Source: Bacillus marinisedimentorum
GTDB taxonomy: Bacteria; Bacillota; Bacilli; Bacillales; Bacillaceae_O
Direction: 5' to 3'
Assembly: GCF_001644195.2 (NCBI RefSeq)
Contig: NZ_LWBL02000051.1
Coordinates: 1 to 64,000 of the forward strand
DNA: 64,000 bases
Shown: piece after piece, positions 17,088-26,325 of the stretch
How positions within the stretch are numbered: the first letter of the stretch is position 1
How the letters are laid out: each line of letters starts with the position of its first letter
The notes under the pieces: generated by a model
The model's input: the letters and a program-made list of their open reading frames with translations, nothing else
What the model was told of the DNA's origin: nothing
Database searches by the model: none
Program-made: the position numbers and the translations under genes

Positions 17088-17115
17088 ACACTTCCCGAAC
17101 ATAAACGGGAAGTGT
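17088..17115 (-). terminator. Terminator of the FAH-family gene
   Basis: Perfect 10-bp stem ACACTTCCCG / CGGGAAGTGT, followed on the minus strand by TTGTTTTTATG, just beyond the stop codon at 17143. Confidence 0.85.
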
Positions 17116-17142
17116 CGGCTTGTATCAAATGATGCAAAAGAG

Positions 17143-17925
17143 CTAGACAGATACTTTGTCCTTTGCTTTTTGTGTATTGTTGGCGAGTGTTCCGATTCCT
17201 TCAATCGTGCACTCGATTCGGTCGCCGTCTTTCAAAAATTCAGCGCCGAGCGGGCTTCCGGTCAGGATGACATCACCAGGCTTAAGTGTCATCACTTTTG
17301 ATAGATAGGAAACCATATTGGCCATTGGGACAATCATCAGCGATACATGGCTGTCCTGTTTTTTCTCGCCGTTCAGTGAAGATTCAACCTTGACTTCGGC
17401 CGGGTCCAATTCAGTTTCAATGACCGGCCCGAGCGGCGTGAACGTATCGAAAGATTTTCCGACCGTCCAGTGTCCGTCCTTATGGAAATACTGCGGTGCT
17501 GTCACATCATTGCCTACTGTATAGCCGAAAATGTAATCCTCAACATCTTTTTCATCCACATTTTTTGCCTCTTTGCCGATAACAACCGCCAGTTCGGATT
17601 CAAATTTCACTTCTTCGAGTGCTGCCGGAATTTCGATCGGTGTTTCCGGTCCAATCACTGATGAGACAGGTTTATAGAAAAAGACCGGTATTTCAGGCAG
17701 TTCATCAGGCAGGTCGTCTTTTGATGCAACAAAATTTGCGCCGATGCCGATGACCTGGTTTGGTTCAAGCGGTGCTTTCAGCGTAACCTCATCACCTGGG
17801 AAGTTGGTGCCGGTATATTCCCAGTCTCCGAACATATCACCGGAGATTTCTCTCACACTGTTATTCTCTAAAACTCCTGTACGGATTTCCGTTTCCTGCC
17901 CTGCTGTGAATCTTATAAATTTCAT
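17143..17925 (-). CDS. Fumarylacetoacetate hydrolase (FAH) family protein
   Basis: A 260-residue enzyme. The C-terminal FAH fold begins around residue 57 (NQVIGIGANFVASKDDLP). Metal-binding acidic residues are seen in VKFESELAVVIGKEAKNV, followed by GYTVGNDVTAPQYF and GKSFDTFTPLGPVIET, all typical of FAH-family hydrolases, hydratases and decarboxylases of 2-oxo acids. The exact substrate is not determined. It lies between the lactate permease and the glycolate-oxidase-type operon, so a 2-oxo- or 2-hydroxyacid is possible, but relatives also serve aromatic degradation (HpaG is in this family) and an hpa cluster lies elsewhere in the window. GGAGG precedes ATG 17925. Confidence 0.8.
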   Translation of the reverse strand: MKFIRFTAGQETEIRTGVLENNSVREISGDMFGDWEYTGTNFPGDEVTLKAPLEPNQVIGIGANFVASKDDLPDELPEIPVFFYKPVSSVIGPETPIEIPAALEEVKFESELAVVIGKEAKNVDEKDVEDYIFGYTVGNDVTAPQYFHKDGHWTVGKSFDTFTPLGPVIETELDPAEVKVESSLNGEKKQDSHVSLMIVPMANMVSYLSKVMTLKPGDVILTGSPLGAEFLKDGDRIECTIEGIGTLANNTQKAKDKVSV

Positions 17926-17979
17926 TAAGTAATTCCTCCAATTTAAGTAATATGATTTGTCTTACAATACTCTTTTTGC

Positions 17980-18215
17980 TTCTTGCGGCCTGCCCCTTTT
18001 ATTTTGTCTTAGTTGAATAAGCTTTCGGGGCTTATGTCACCTTTTTTGCAGGTTCTGTTCATTTTGGGCATGCATACGTTGTTTGCGTGACCTCTTTTTG
18101 CAGTTCCACCGCTTTTTCGGCACGCATATGCGTTTGCGTGACCATTTTTGCAGTTATCTTCTTATTTTGGGAAAGCATAAGGGGTTGCGCGCCCGTATTT
18201 TTAACGCTCACACGA
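17980..18215. repeat. Short array of about 51-bp units with GGCACGC...GCGTGACC hairpins
   Basis: Three to four diverged units, marked by TTTTTGCAG at about 18044, 18096 and 18146 (spacing 52 and 50 bp). Each carries a potential hairpin of the kind GGCACGCATATG...GCGTGACC. The spacing and the GGCAC/GTG.CC pairing recall the family A arrays, though the spacer differs. It fills the 347-bp space between the FAH-family and glcD genes. No gene is seen here. Confidence 0.5.
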
Positions 18216-18272
18216 GGCACGCACTAGGTTAGCATGATAATTTTTTGCTCATGCCTCGGGCACGAATCCCCA

Positions 18273-19736
18273 TTATGCCAGCGACTTTTCCTGCTTTTTC
18301 AATTCCTGCTTCACTTCCGCACAACGGCTCGGAGTCGGGAACAGTTTACCTGGATTCAGCAGATCTTCCGGGTTGAATACTTCCCGGATGTTGATCTGGG
18401 CTTCGAGTTCGTCATCGGTAAAGACGAAGCGCATCTCTTCCTTTTTTTCGATGCCGACACCATGTTCGCCGGTAATGGTGCCTCCTGCATCGGCACAGGC
18501 TTTCAGGCAATCGGAACCGGCTTTCAGCGCCTTTTCAATGTCGCCCGGTTTCTTTTCATCAAACAGGACGAGCGGATGGAGGTTGCCGTCCCCGGCATGG
18601 AAAATATTCGCGATTTTGAGCCCGGTTTCTTCGCTGATCTGGTTGATTCTCCGCAAAACTTCCGGCAGCCGGCTCCTCGGGATGACACCGTCCTGAACGA
18701 GATAGTCAGGAGAAATGGCCCCCATCGCCCCGAATCCCGTTTTCCGATTGGCCCACCATGCGGCCCGTTCTTTTTCATCTCGTGCCGCTTTTACTTCACG
18801 CACGTTCCGATTGCGGCAAACATCAAGGATTTCTTCGACCTGTCCGTCGATGCCCGCAGCGATGCCGTCCACTTCAATCAGCAGCAATGCGGCAAGGTCC
18901 TTCGGGTGGCCGACAGGATAGTTGGCGGCTTCCACCGCTTTGATTGCCACTTTGTCCATCATCTCCAGCGCAGCGGGAACGATGCCGGCAGCTATGATGT
19001 CGGAAACCGCCTGGGATGCATCTTCAACGTCATCAAAGTAAGCGAGTATGGTTTTCTTCGTCTCCGGGTTTTTCAGGATCCTGACGGTGATTTTCGTTAC
19101 GATTCCCATCGTGCCTTCAGACCCTGTCAGGATGCCGAGCAGATCGTATCCCGGCATATCCGGAATTCCTTCGCCGCCGATGTTGACCACTTCTCCGTTC
19201 GGAAGCACGACTTCAAGACCAAGTACATGGTTCGTCGTTACCCCGTACTTCAAACAGTGGGCACCGCCGGCATTTTCGGCGATGTTGCCCCCGATTGTGC
19301 AGGCACTCTGGCTGGAAGGGTCCGGCGCATAATAATATCCCTTATCCGTAATCGAATGGGTCAGCTTCAAGTTGATATAGCCCGGTTCTACGAGGGCATA
19401 CAGGTTGTCGTAGTCCACTTTCAGAAGTTTTTTCATCCTGGCAAGGCTGATGATGACTTCACCGCCAAGCGGAATGGCGCCCCCGCTCAGTCCGGTACCT
19501 GCCCCCCTCGCGAGAAAAGGCAGTTTTTTGGCGTTTAGATATTTGACGACCTTCGCCACTTCTTCTGTATTCTTTGGAAACACAACAGCTTTCGCGTGTC
19601 CTTTTTTCAAGGTGAATCCATCGCATTCGTAAGCGACGAGATCTTCGCGATGGTGAAGGACCGAACTTTCCCCGACAATGTCCATCAAACTGCGGATGAC
19701 CGGATCGACTGCTTTCTGTTTCTTCTTAAAAAGCAA
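18273..19736 (-). CDS. glcD: FAD-linked 2-hydroxyacid oxidase subunit (GlcD)
   Basis: A 487-residue FAD_binding_4 oxidase. The FAD-binding core shows PFLARGAGTGLSGGAIP and ACTIGGNIAENAGGAHCLKY. The C-terminal substrate cap includes NIFHAGDGNLHPLV and GTITGEHGVGIEKKEEM. The family, GlcD of glycolate oxidase and D-lactate dehydrogenases, oxidises glycolate or D-lactate to the 2-oxo acid and works with GlcE and GlcF at the membrane. Translation starts at TTG 19736, with GGAGGGG upstream, 3 nt after the glcF stop, so the genes are translationally coupled. The substrate (glycolate or lactate) cannot be told from sequence. Confidence 0.88.
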   Translation of the reverse strand: MLFKKKQKAVDPVIRSLMDIVGESSVLHHREDLVAYECDGFTLKKGHAKAVVFPKNTEEVAKVVKYLNAKKLPFLARGAGTGLSGGAIPLGGEVIISLARMKKLLKVDYDNLYALVEPGYINLKLTHSITDKGYYYAPDPSSQSACTIGGNIAENAGGAHCLKYGVTTNHVLGLEVVLPNGEVVNIGGEGIPDMPGYDLLGILTGSEGTMGIVTKITVRILKNPETKKTILAYFDDVEDASQAVSDIIAAGIVPAALEMMDKVAIKAVEAANYPVGHPKDLAALLLIEVDGIAAGIDGQVEEILDVCRNRNVREVKAARDEKERAAWWANRKTGFGAMGAISPDYLVQDGVIPRSRLPEVLRRINQISEETGLKIANIFHAGDGNLHPLVLFDEKKPGDIEKALKAGSDCLKACADAGGTITGEHGVGIEKKEEMRFVFTDDELEAQINIREVFNPEDLLNPGKLFPTPSRCAEVKQELKKQEKSLA

Positions 19737-19739
19737 TCT

Positions 19740-21140
19740 TCACCCCTCCTTTACCGTTTGTTTTACGCCTGCTGGCGCGGACGATTTTCTGTTATCTTCT
19801 TGTTCGTAAGCCCAATCAAGCAGCTGTACCGTATGGACGATTTTCTCGCTGCGGCCGTTTTTCATGACGCCCATCGCCATCTGCAGCATGCAGCCAGGGT
19901 TGCCCATTGAAATCATTTCTACATCTTCCGGTACGTATTGCATTTTTTCCTGGAGGACAGCCCCTGCCATCGCCGGATTGGTAATGTTGTAGATTCCAGC
20001 ACTTCCGCAGCAGCGGTCGGAGTTTTCCATTTCAACCACTTCAACGCCCGGGATCGATTTAAGCAGGTTTCGCGGCTCTTCACGGACTCCCTGGCCGTGG
20101 GCAAGATGACAGGCATCATGATATGTGATGCGCGTGTTGATTTCTCCTTCAGGCTTGCGGAATCCCCCGTCATAAAGGAATTTCGAGACATCTTCAACTT
20201 TATCTGAGAACCGCTCGGCTTTATCTTGAAGCTCCGGTTCATTTTTAAAGAGTTCAGCATATTCCTTCATTGCCGCACCACAGCCGGCCGCATTGATGAT
20301 GATTTTATCGACATCCTCAAAAGCTTCCATGTTTTTAAGGGCAAGCTCCCGGCCTTGTTCACGGTTCCCGGCGTGGACATGCAATGCGCCGCAGCACCGC
20401 TGTTCCTGAGGAATTCTCACTTCGTAACCATTCTTCTGGAGCACGCGGATAGTCGATTCATTGATATCGCTGAACACAACATCCATGACACAGCCGGTGA
20501 ACAGCGCGACAGTTCCTTTTTTCTCAGGGGTCGCCGCAGGGAGCACTTCCGGCAGCCGGCCAAGTACCGGCTTATTGACTTTTGGCGTCACACTCTGGAT
20601 ATCACGCAGATGTTCAGGAAGGATCTTGACGGCTCCTGTTTTCTCTGCCATCTTTTGCAGGCCGCTTTTCTGGTAAAACTTGAGCAAGCTTCCGATCGTA
20701 TGGAGTCTTTTCGGATTCGGGAAAACGCCGTCAAGGAAAAATTTGCTTACCGCTCCCTTCCATCCGGTAAGCGGAATCGCTTCACGGACCTGGCCGCGTG
20801 CGGATTCAATCAGGCTGCCGACCTGGACATTGGACGGGCATGCAGTTTCACAGGCCCGGCAATCGAGACAGGTGAAGACAGGATCCATAAATTGTTCGTT
20901 AAGGGACACCTTTCCTTCCGCTACCGATTTGATCAAATATACACGGCCCCTTGGTGACTGGTGTTCCTGGCCGGTTTCAAGGTAAGTCGGGCATGATTCA
21001 AGGCACATGCCGCAATGCACGCAATCTGCCCACTTATCGGCATCCGGCATATCATTATTCAAATAATTGCCTAGAGAAAGGGTCGAACACGACGGATCGC
21101 CTGCTGGCACCTTTGGTAAATCTTTTTCTGCTGTACTCAT
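19740..21140 (-). CDS. glcF: Iron-sulfur subunit of glycolate oxidase-type complex (GlcF)
   Basis: A 466-residue protein. Two 4Fe-4S ferredoxin motifs lie near residues 40-110 (CVHCGMCLESCP and CLDCRACETACP). Two CCG domains follow, with QRCCGALHVHAGN and DRCCGSAGIYNIT. This is the electron-transfer subunit that takes electrons from the FAD subunits to the quinone pool. The start codon overlaps the glcE stop (TAATG), with GGAGG upstream, which is strong coupling. Order in the operon is glcE-glcF-glcD. Confidence 0.9.
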   Translation of the reverse strand: MSTAEKDLPKVPAGDPSCSTLSLGNYLNNDMPDADKWADCVHCGMCLESCPTYLETGQEHQSPRGRVYLIKSVAEGKVSLNEQFMDPVFTCLDCRACETACPSNVQVGSLIESARGQVREAIPLTGWKGAVSKFFLDGVFPNPKRLHTIGSLLKFYQKSGLQKMAEKTGAVKILPEHLRDIQSVTPKVNKPVLGRLPEVLPAATPEKKGTVALFTGCVMDVVFSDINESTIRVLQKNGYEVRIPQEQRCCGALHVHAGNREQGRELALKNMEAFEDVDKIIINAAGCGAAMKEYAELFKNEPELQDKAERFSDKVEDVSKFLYDGGFRKPEGEINTRITYHDACHLAHGQGVREEPRNLLKSIPGVEVVEMENSDRCCGSAGIYNITNPAMAGAVLQEKMQYVPEDVEMISMGNPGCMLQMAMGVMKNGRSEKIVHTVQLLDWAYEQEDNRKSSAPAGVKQTVKEG

Positions 21141-22444
21141 TACAAACCTCCCGCAAACCGTTTATGATTCAAAATCGAATTCGGATCAATCGACTTTTTA
21201 ATACCTTCGAGCAATGGGCGGTAGGTGATGTTTCCTCCCCATATGTCGAGCTCTTTCCGCTGTGCGAGCGGCATATGGTCAGCAATCGCATAACCGCCTC
21301 TCGATTCAGCTTCAGCACGCAATTCTTTCAGGAACGGAATGAAATTTTCCGGATTTCCCGATGCATAGACTCTGGAAATTCCATGACCTGTGCCGCCGTG
21401 AACCTTCACATTCAGAAGATGGCGGGCCGCGAATTCTTCACTTGCTGAAACTAGCGGGAAGACATCGGCGTTTTTGCTGCCGATCTTGACGGACAGCACT
21501 TCATTATCATCCTCAAGGCATCCGGCTGGCGGGATTTTTGCAAAATCGTTCCACCACGCTTCTGCATCCTCTCCTGATAACACTTGAAGTTCCGTGCCGG
21601 AAGGACGGTTGTTTTTCAGCCACTCGGCCTGGTAACGGACAGCCTCTTCCACATCTTCAAAAGAGACAGCAAGCGTGTGGCGGGCTTTACCTCCCGTAGC
21701 GATGGCCAGTTCCGGATTCAGCAACTCCATCGAAACAGGTTCGAGCGTTGAATCGTGCAGTTGTTTCACATAATCAGGTGCTTTCTTAAAGGATTGCTCG
21801 CTGAAAGAAATCAGGATTATGCTTTGATATTTTGGAATAGGCCTTAATTTCAGTGTCACTTCACTGATGACACCAAGTGTTCCCATTGAACCGATGAACA
21901 GCTTGTTCATGTCATATCCGGCTACATTTTTGACGACCTTTCCGCCTGTCCGGATCACTTTACCGTTCGGGTATACGATCCTGAGACCGATCACATAGTC
22001 GCGGGCTGATCCATACTTAAGCCGTTTCGGCCCGCTGTCGTTGGCTGCGATGACACCGCCGATAGTGGCGTATTCAGGCCAGCGCGGATCGGCGGAAAGC
22101 TTCTGTTTATGCCCGGAAAGATATTCATTGATTTCCTTCATTGTCGTGCCGGGCTTGACCGTCATTGTCATGTCGCCGAGAGAGTGTTCAACAATCCCTT
22201 TAAATTGCTTCAAAGACAAGAAAATATCACTATTCTCTTCGGTACCGCCAAATCCGCGCTTTGATCCGCTGCCGCCAATGCCCACCTTAAGGTTGTTATC
22301 ATTTGCAAACATAAGAACCTCCGCAATATCCTGTTCGCTCTCCGGATACACAACCGTTTTACCGTTGTTGCCGAGTGCATGGATTTCTGAGGATTCCTCG
22401 ATCCGGGCGTCAGGAATGCGTTTTTGTAGATTGGTCACCGTCAA
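21140..22444 (-). CDS. glcE: FAD-binding subunit of glycolate oxidase-type complex (GlcE)
   Basis: A 434-residue FAD_binding_4 protein, shorter and more variable than GlcD. FAD-binding stretches include KVGIGGSGSKRGFGG, ATIGGVIAANDSGPKRLKYG and GGKVVKNVAGYDMNKLFIGS, the latter typical of GlcE. It starts at TTG 22444 with GGGGGAAG upstream. It is the first structural gene of the glcEFD operon and lies 49 nt downstream of the GntR gene, so all four are probably co-transcribed. Confidence 0.85.
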   Translation of the reverse strand: MTVTNLQKRIPDARIEESSEIHALGNNGKTVVYPESEQDIAEVLMFANDNNLKVGIGGSGSKRGFGGTEENSDIFLSLKQFKGIVEHSLGDMTMTVKPGTTMKEINEYLSGHKQKLSADPRWPEYATIGGVIAANDSGPKRLKYGSARDYVIGLRIVYPNGKVIRTGGKVVKNVAGYDMNKLFIGSMGTLGVISEVTLKLRPIPKYQSIILISFSEQSFKKAPDYVKQLHDSTLEPVSMELLNPELAIATGGKARHTLAVSFEDVEEAVRYQAEWLKNNRPSGTELQVLSGEDAEAWWNDFAKIPPAGCLEDDNEVLSVKIGSKNADVFPLVSASEEFAARHLLNVKVHGGTGHGISRVYASGNPENFIPFLKELRAEAESRGGYAIADHMPLAQRKELDIWGGNITYRPLLEGIKKSIDPNSILNHKRFAGGL

Positions 22445-22492
22445 CTTGCTTCCCCCTTTGTTATAAAAAGTTTGATGTCCTGGATGCGTCTG

Positions 22493-23233
22493 TCAGTTCC
22501 CTTCCTCTGCCAGCTGGCGGGAAAGGGTTTCTTCCACAAATTCCAGATGGCGGATGACTGCAGTCCTGGCCGCAGCCCCGTCCTTTTGTTCAATTGCTTC
22601 TGAGATAGCGATGTGCTGTTGAATGGCTTCTGCTGTAAGGGTGCTGTCACTTGAAATGATGTGATGAAAGTCAATCATTGCTTTTTGCATTGTCTGGGAT
22701 ATCGTTTGCATCAACTGTATGAGGGTTTTGTTTTCCGTTGCTTGTGCGATTAATGAATGGAACTCGAAATCTGCCTGCCAGCCGGATACGGAATCGGAAC
22801 TGGTGATGGCATTTACGGCTTCTTTGATTGCCGCTCTATTTTCCGTGCTGCTGTTTTCGGCTGCCAATTCAGCCGTTCCTGCCTCAAGGATTTTCCGTAC
22901 GCTGAAAAGCTCCCGGATATCCTGTTCATTGGCGAGAAGGCCCTGGAACAAATGAGCGGAATCAAACTTGCTGATGAACGTACCTTCACCATGGCGGACA
23001 TCAACGAGTCCTTTTCCTTTCAGGGTTGTGAGCGCATCCCTGACGGCCGATCGCCCAACTTGAAACCGCTCACATAATTCTCGTACAGAAGGCAGCTTAT
23101 CCCCAGGACTAACCTGGCCTGTTTCAATCCATTGTTCGATGTAATCGGCAACCTGATCCGATATCTTTTTCGTCGTTATCTTCACTGCTTCCAGTGGGGG
23201 GTCCCCCTTTCCTGTTCGTTTGCAATTCTTCAT
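22493..23233 (-). CDS. GntR/FadR-family regulator of the 2-hydroxyacid operon
   Basis: An FadR-subfamily GntR regulator of up to 246 residues. The winged helix is clear (KLPSVRELCERFQVGRSAVR, then DALTTLKGKGLVDVRHGEGT), followed by an all-helical FCD effector domain. FCD-type GntR proteins commonly control lactate and glycolate genes (LldR, LutR, GlcC types), fitting the adjacent glcEFD. The start is uncertain. ATG 23233 has no ribosome binding site, and a GTG at 23185, preceded by GGGGGACCCCCC and GGAAG, gives a product starting at the usual domain boundary. A perfect palindrome 17 nt upstream suggests autoregulation. Confidence 0.82.
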   Translation of the reverse strand: MKNCKRTGKGDPPLEAVKITTKKISDQVADYIEQWIETGQVSPGDKLPSVRELCERFQVGRSAVRDALTTLKGKGLVDVRHGEGTFISKFDSAHLFQGLLANEQDIRELFSVRKILEAGTAELAAENSSTENRAAIKEAVNAITSSDSVSGWQADFEFHSLIAQATENKTLIQLMQTISQTMQKAMIDFHHIISSDSTLTAEAIQQHIAISEAIEQKDGAAARTAVIRHLEFVEETLSRQLAEEGN

Positions 23234-23249
23234 ACTATCGGATGTCAGC

Positions 23250-23265
23250 TATCAGATATCTGATA
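23250..23265 (-). promoter_or_regulatory. Perfect 16-bp palindrome, candidate GntR operator
   Basis: TATCAGATATCTGATA is a perfect palindrome directly upstream of the GntR gene, flanked by the imperfect direct repeat CGGATGTCAG / TCGATGTCTG. Its place suggests an operator for the adjacent regulator. The remaining 23266-23629 shows no gene and no other clear signal. Confidence 0.6.
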
Positions 23266-23629
23266 AGTATTCGATGTCTGTATTCTACCCGCAGGCTGAT
23301 AAGTTTGTCAATTACTAATTTTCTGAATTATTTAATTATAGCTTTTTTGATTTTGGCTATGTTAAAAAGCGGTGTTGATTTTACACATTGCCAGGGCGGT
23401 TTTTAAAGGCAAGGTATTCAATTTTGCCCCTCTAGTCTGGCGAGGGCACATCTATATGGAAGACCCAGCGGGTATCAACAGCCGCATTTAACAGAGCCCT
23501 GATTTAAGTGAAAATTTTCGGCCGGTTCGCCGGATACTCCATTTCCGGTGGATTAGCTTCCCTGTTCTGCGGGAAAAAGGAAGTAGATAAACAAGCTTCA
23601 AGAAATATACAGCGAAAGGATGAATGTAA

Positions 23630-24487
23630 ATGAGTAAAATGATGAGCTACGGAAAACGGCTCGGGAAAGAGTTTAAAGAAGACCGTGCCACCGGGCTTGC
23701 AGCCGAACAGGCTTATTATTATATGCTCTCAATCTTTCCGATGCTGATCCTGCTCCTATCCATACTTCCATATTTGCAAATCGACCCGCAGCAGGCTATC
23801 AAGTTTCTTGAGAGTGTTATGCCTTCAGGAACCGCTAAAACCTTTGAAAAACAGGTAGTAAACATCGTCAGCAGTAAAAATGGCGGGCTGCTCACCTTTG
23901 GTATTATCGGTACGATCTGGTCCGCTTCCAATGGAATGAAGGCGTTCATGACTTCGATGAACAAAGCATATGATGTGGACGAAACCCGCTCCTTTATCAA
24001 AAAGCGCCTCATTGCGATATTACTTACGCTTGGCATGATTATCGCTCTGGTGGTAGCGCTCCTCTTGCCGGTATTCGGTAATGTCATTATGGACCTCGTT
24101 AAGTCCATTATGCCGATGCCGAACCAGATGGAGATTGTATTCAGTGTTTTGCGCTGGGTAGTCGCCATTATAGTGATGGCTGCGATTCTTACAGCCCTGT
24201 ATAGATTTGCTCCGAACAAACACTTCAAAATCAAGCATGTTATTCCGGGCGCAATCATTGCGACCGTCCTATGGCAGCTCGTTTCACTTGGCTTTTCTTT
24301 CTATGTCAGCAACTTCGGCAGCTATTCCGAAACGTACGGCAGCCTTGGCGGAGTGATTGTCCTGATGCTGTGGTTTTTCCTCACTGGCCTCGTGCTTGTC
24401 TTAGGCGGCGAAATTAATGCGCTATTTCATAAATACAAGCGCGACCGGGACAGCAGCCAGAACGATGGGCGCACCGTTACAACTTGA
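23630..24487 (+). CDS. YihY/BrkB family membrane protein
   Basis: A 285-residue inner-membrane protein with six hydrophobic segments. It shows the family hallmarks: an N-terminal AAEQAYYYMLSIFPMLILLL, the central IGTIWSASNGMKAFMTSMNKAY and a C-terminal YGSLGGVIVLMLWFFLTGLV, ending in a charged tail. The family is widespread and sometimes annotated as ribonuclease BN, which is a historical error. Its function is not established. AAAGGATG precedes ATG 23630. Monocistronic, convergent with the histidine kinase gene, with a shared terminator. Confidence 0.85.
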   Translation: MSKMMSYGKRLGKEFKEDRATGLAAEQAYYYMLSIFPMLILLLSILPYLQIDPQQAIKFLESVMPSGTAKTFEKQVVNIVSSKNGGLLTFGIIGTIWSASNGMKAFMTSMNKAYDVDETRSFIKKRLIAILLTLGMIIALVVALLLPVFGNVIMDLVKSIMPMPNQMEIVFSVLRWVVAIIVMAAILTALYRFAPNKHFKIKHVIPGAIIATVLWQLVSLGFSFYVSNFGSYSETYGSLGGVIVLMLWFFLTGLVLVLGGEINALFHKYKRDRDSSQNDGRTVTT

Positions 24488-24500
24488 TAAAATCGGAAAG

Positions 24501-24528
24501 AAGCATCAGGGACACTTCCCTGATGCTT
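24501..24528. terminator. Bidirectional terminator between yihY-like and kinase genes
   Basis: Perfect 11-bp stem AAGCATCAGGG / CCCTGATGCTT with a 6-nt loop. T-rich sequence follows on both strands. Confidence 0.85.
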
Positions 24529-24542
24529 TCCATTTGATCGTT

Positions 24543-25625
24543 CTATATTGGCAGCTTTAAAATGAAATGATGATGCTGGCCGTCCGTTTCAAGTAACAAC
24601 TCACCATTATGCCGTTCTGCTATTTCTCTGCTGATCGCAAGGCCAAGCCCTGCCCCGCCAGTCTGCCTGCTCCTTGAAGCATCGGTGCGGTGGAACCTTT
24701 CGAATACCTTTTCCTTATCATTTTCAGCAATCAGCTTTCCCGGTCCGCTGACCGATAACTCATAATGCTCTTCGCGAGTGGCGCCCTTCACCACAATGGG
24801 GGCAGAACCTTCATAGTATTGCACAGCATTCTGAAGCAAGTTGGTCAGCACCTGCTGGATTCCTTCCCTGTGCAGCATTAGCTCTCTGCTTTCTATGTCA
24901 GCCTCGGCCTTTATACCTCGCTGCTCCAGGTCCCATTCAAACAAACCAAGGCAATTGACTGCAAGTTTTTTAATGTCCGCCGGTTCTCTGTCAAGCGGCG
25001 TCGGCTCCAGAAACGAATCCCATTCTTTTATGGCATACAGCTGCTGGATCATGCTCGTTATCCGTTTGGCTTCGAGATGAAGGGAATGGTATAATTCCGG
25101 GCTCCCTTTGATAACGCCTTTGCTCATTCCTTCCAGATAGCCGTTTATATTCGACATCGGTGTGCGCAATTCATGCGCCATATCCGTAATGACTTTATTT
25201 CTCGTTTCTTCATTTTCCTTCAGGCGGACGATCAGATCATTGAAATGGCTGACAAGCTGGCCGACTTCATCCATGGAGCTGGTTTGGATCAAATCCGGGT
25301 ATTTCCCTTCTTTCAGACTTTCCATGGAAGCAGCTAGATTACGGACAGGCCTCATCATCCGCTTTGTCATCATGTAATGGATGAAGCTGCCGATGATGAT
25401 CGCACCGATGCTGTACATCCAAAGATACTGCAGGAGCGTCGAATTGAATCTAATCTGCTGTGCCCCCTCCAGGTTTCCAACCCTGTCGGCAAGAAAACAC
25501 GCCATATTGTAAATGGCGGTGCCGCTCAGCAGCACAAATAAACTGACGATAAAAATATTGACAGCCGTCAATTTCCACAACAGGCCGACTTTCGGCTTTT
25601 TCACAACGTTAATCTTTTGCAGCAA
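24543..25625 (-). CDS. Sensor histidine kinase of the redox operon
   Basis: A 360-residue kinase: helix 1 (about residues 15-47), a very short extracytoplasmic loop (about 20 residues), helix 2 (66-84), HAMP (85-140), DHp with phospho-acceptor His151 in MAHELRTPMSNINGYLEG, and a HATPase domain with N box NLLQNAVQYY and G2 motif GGAGLGLAI. The G1 box reads VSGPGKLI where D.G.G is usual, so the conserved nucleotide-contacting Asp is replaced by Ser. The small outer loop makes a membrane-sensed or redox cue more likely than a bound solute. Start TTG 25625 overlaps the regulator gene by 17 nt, so the pair is coupled. Confidence 0.85.
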   Translation of the reverse strand: MLQKINVVKKPKVGLLWKLTAVNIFIVSLFVLLSGTAIYNMACFLADRVGNLEGAQQIRFNSTLLQYLWMYSIGAIIIGSFIHYMMTKRMMRPVRNLAASMESLKEGKYPDLIQTSSMDEVGQLVSHFNDLIVRLKENEETRNKVITDMAHELRTPMSNINGYLEGMSKGVIKGSPELYHSLHLEAKRITSMIQQLYAIKEWDSFLEPTPLDREPADIKKLAVNCLGLFEWDLEQRGIKAEADIESRELMLHREGIQQVLTNLLQNAVQYYEGSAPIVVKGATREEHYELSVSGPGKLIAENDKEKVFERFHRTDASRSRQTGGAGLGLAISREIAERHNGELLLETDGQHHHFILKLPI

Positions 25626-26295
25626 ATTTATACCCCATTCCCCTGACAGTGAGGATCCGTTTCGGTTTGGCCGGCTGATCCTCTACCTTATTGCGCAGTT
25701 TGCGGATATGGGCATCAATCGTTCTTTCCAGGATCTCGCTTTCTTCATACGGATGGAGCCTGTTCATAAGCTGTTCCCTGGAAAGGACGATATCGGGATT
25801 TTCCATAAAATATTTGAGGAGATCAAACTCGTACTTTGTCAGATTGAGCCGCTCGCCGTTAAGGGTTACCTCTCCTTTTCGCGGCATAAGTGTGAGACCG
25901 TCCATCGTGATACGCTGGCAAAAACGTCCGGTCCTTCTCAGGACAGCCTCCACCTGTGCCACCAGTTCTTCAGGGCTGAACGGTTTTGTCACATATCCGT
26001 CAGCCCCCATCTTCAAACCGGCAATTTTATCTTCCGTCCTTGCTTTTGCTGTAAGCATAATGATGGAAAAATCGCTGTTTTCCTGTTCTTGAGCCCAGCG
26101 GCAAAACTCTTCCCCGCTCACTTTCGGAATCATCAGGTCGAGGATGATCATGCAAGGAGATTCTTTAAGGAACATTTCCATCGCCTGTTCCCCATCCTCT
26201 GCAGCCACCACTTCATAACCTGCGTTTTCCAGATAGAGGACAACCAGGTTCCGGATCATTTGGTCGTCTTCAACCACAAGGATTTTTTGCTTCAT
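25609..26295 (-). CDS. OmpR-family response regulator of the redox operon
   Basis: A 228-residue regulator. Receiver domain with acidic pocket Glu9-Asp10-Asp11, phospho-acceptor Asp53 (MIILDLMIPK), the conserved Thr of MLTAKA and Lys of VTKPF. A C-terminal OmpR-type winged helix follows (EILERTIDAHIRKLRNKVED and ILTVRGMGYKF). AGGTGATGAC precedes ATG 26295. It is located 30 nt downstream of the TlpA-like thioredoxin gene and overlaps the kinase gene, so the two-component system is probably expressed with, and may sense the state of, the thiol-disulfide pathway. Confidence 0.9.
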   Translation of the reverse strand: MKQKILVVEDDQMIRNLVVLYLENAGYEVVAAEDGEQAMEMFLKESPCMIILDLMIPKVSGEEFCRWAQEQENSDFSIIMLTAKARTEDKIAGLKMGADGYVTKPFSPEELVAQVEAVLRRTGRFCQRITMDGLTLMPRKGEVTLNGERLNLTKYEFDLLKYFMENPDIVLSREQLMNRLHPYEESEILERTIDAHIRKLRNKVEDQPAKPKRILTVRGMGYKFAAKD

Positions 26296-26325
26296 GTCAT
26301 CACCTTTTCTTTAGCTGCCTTCCTG

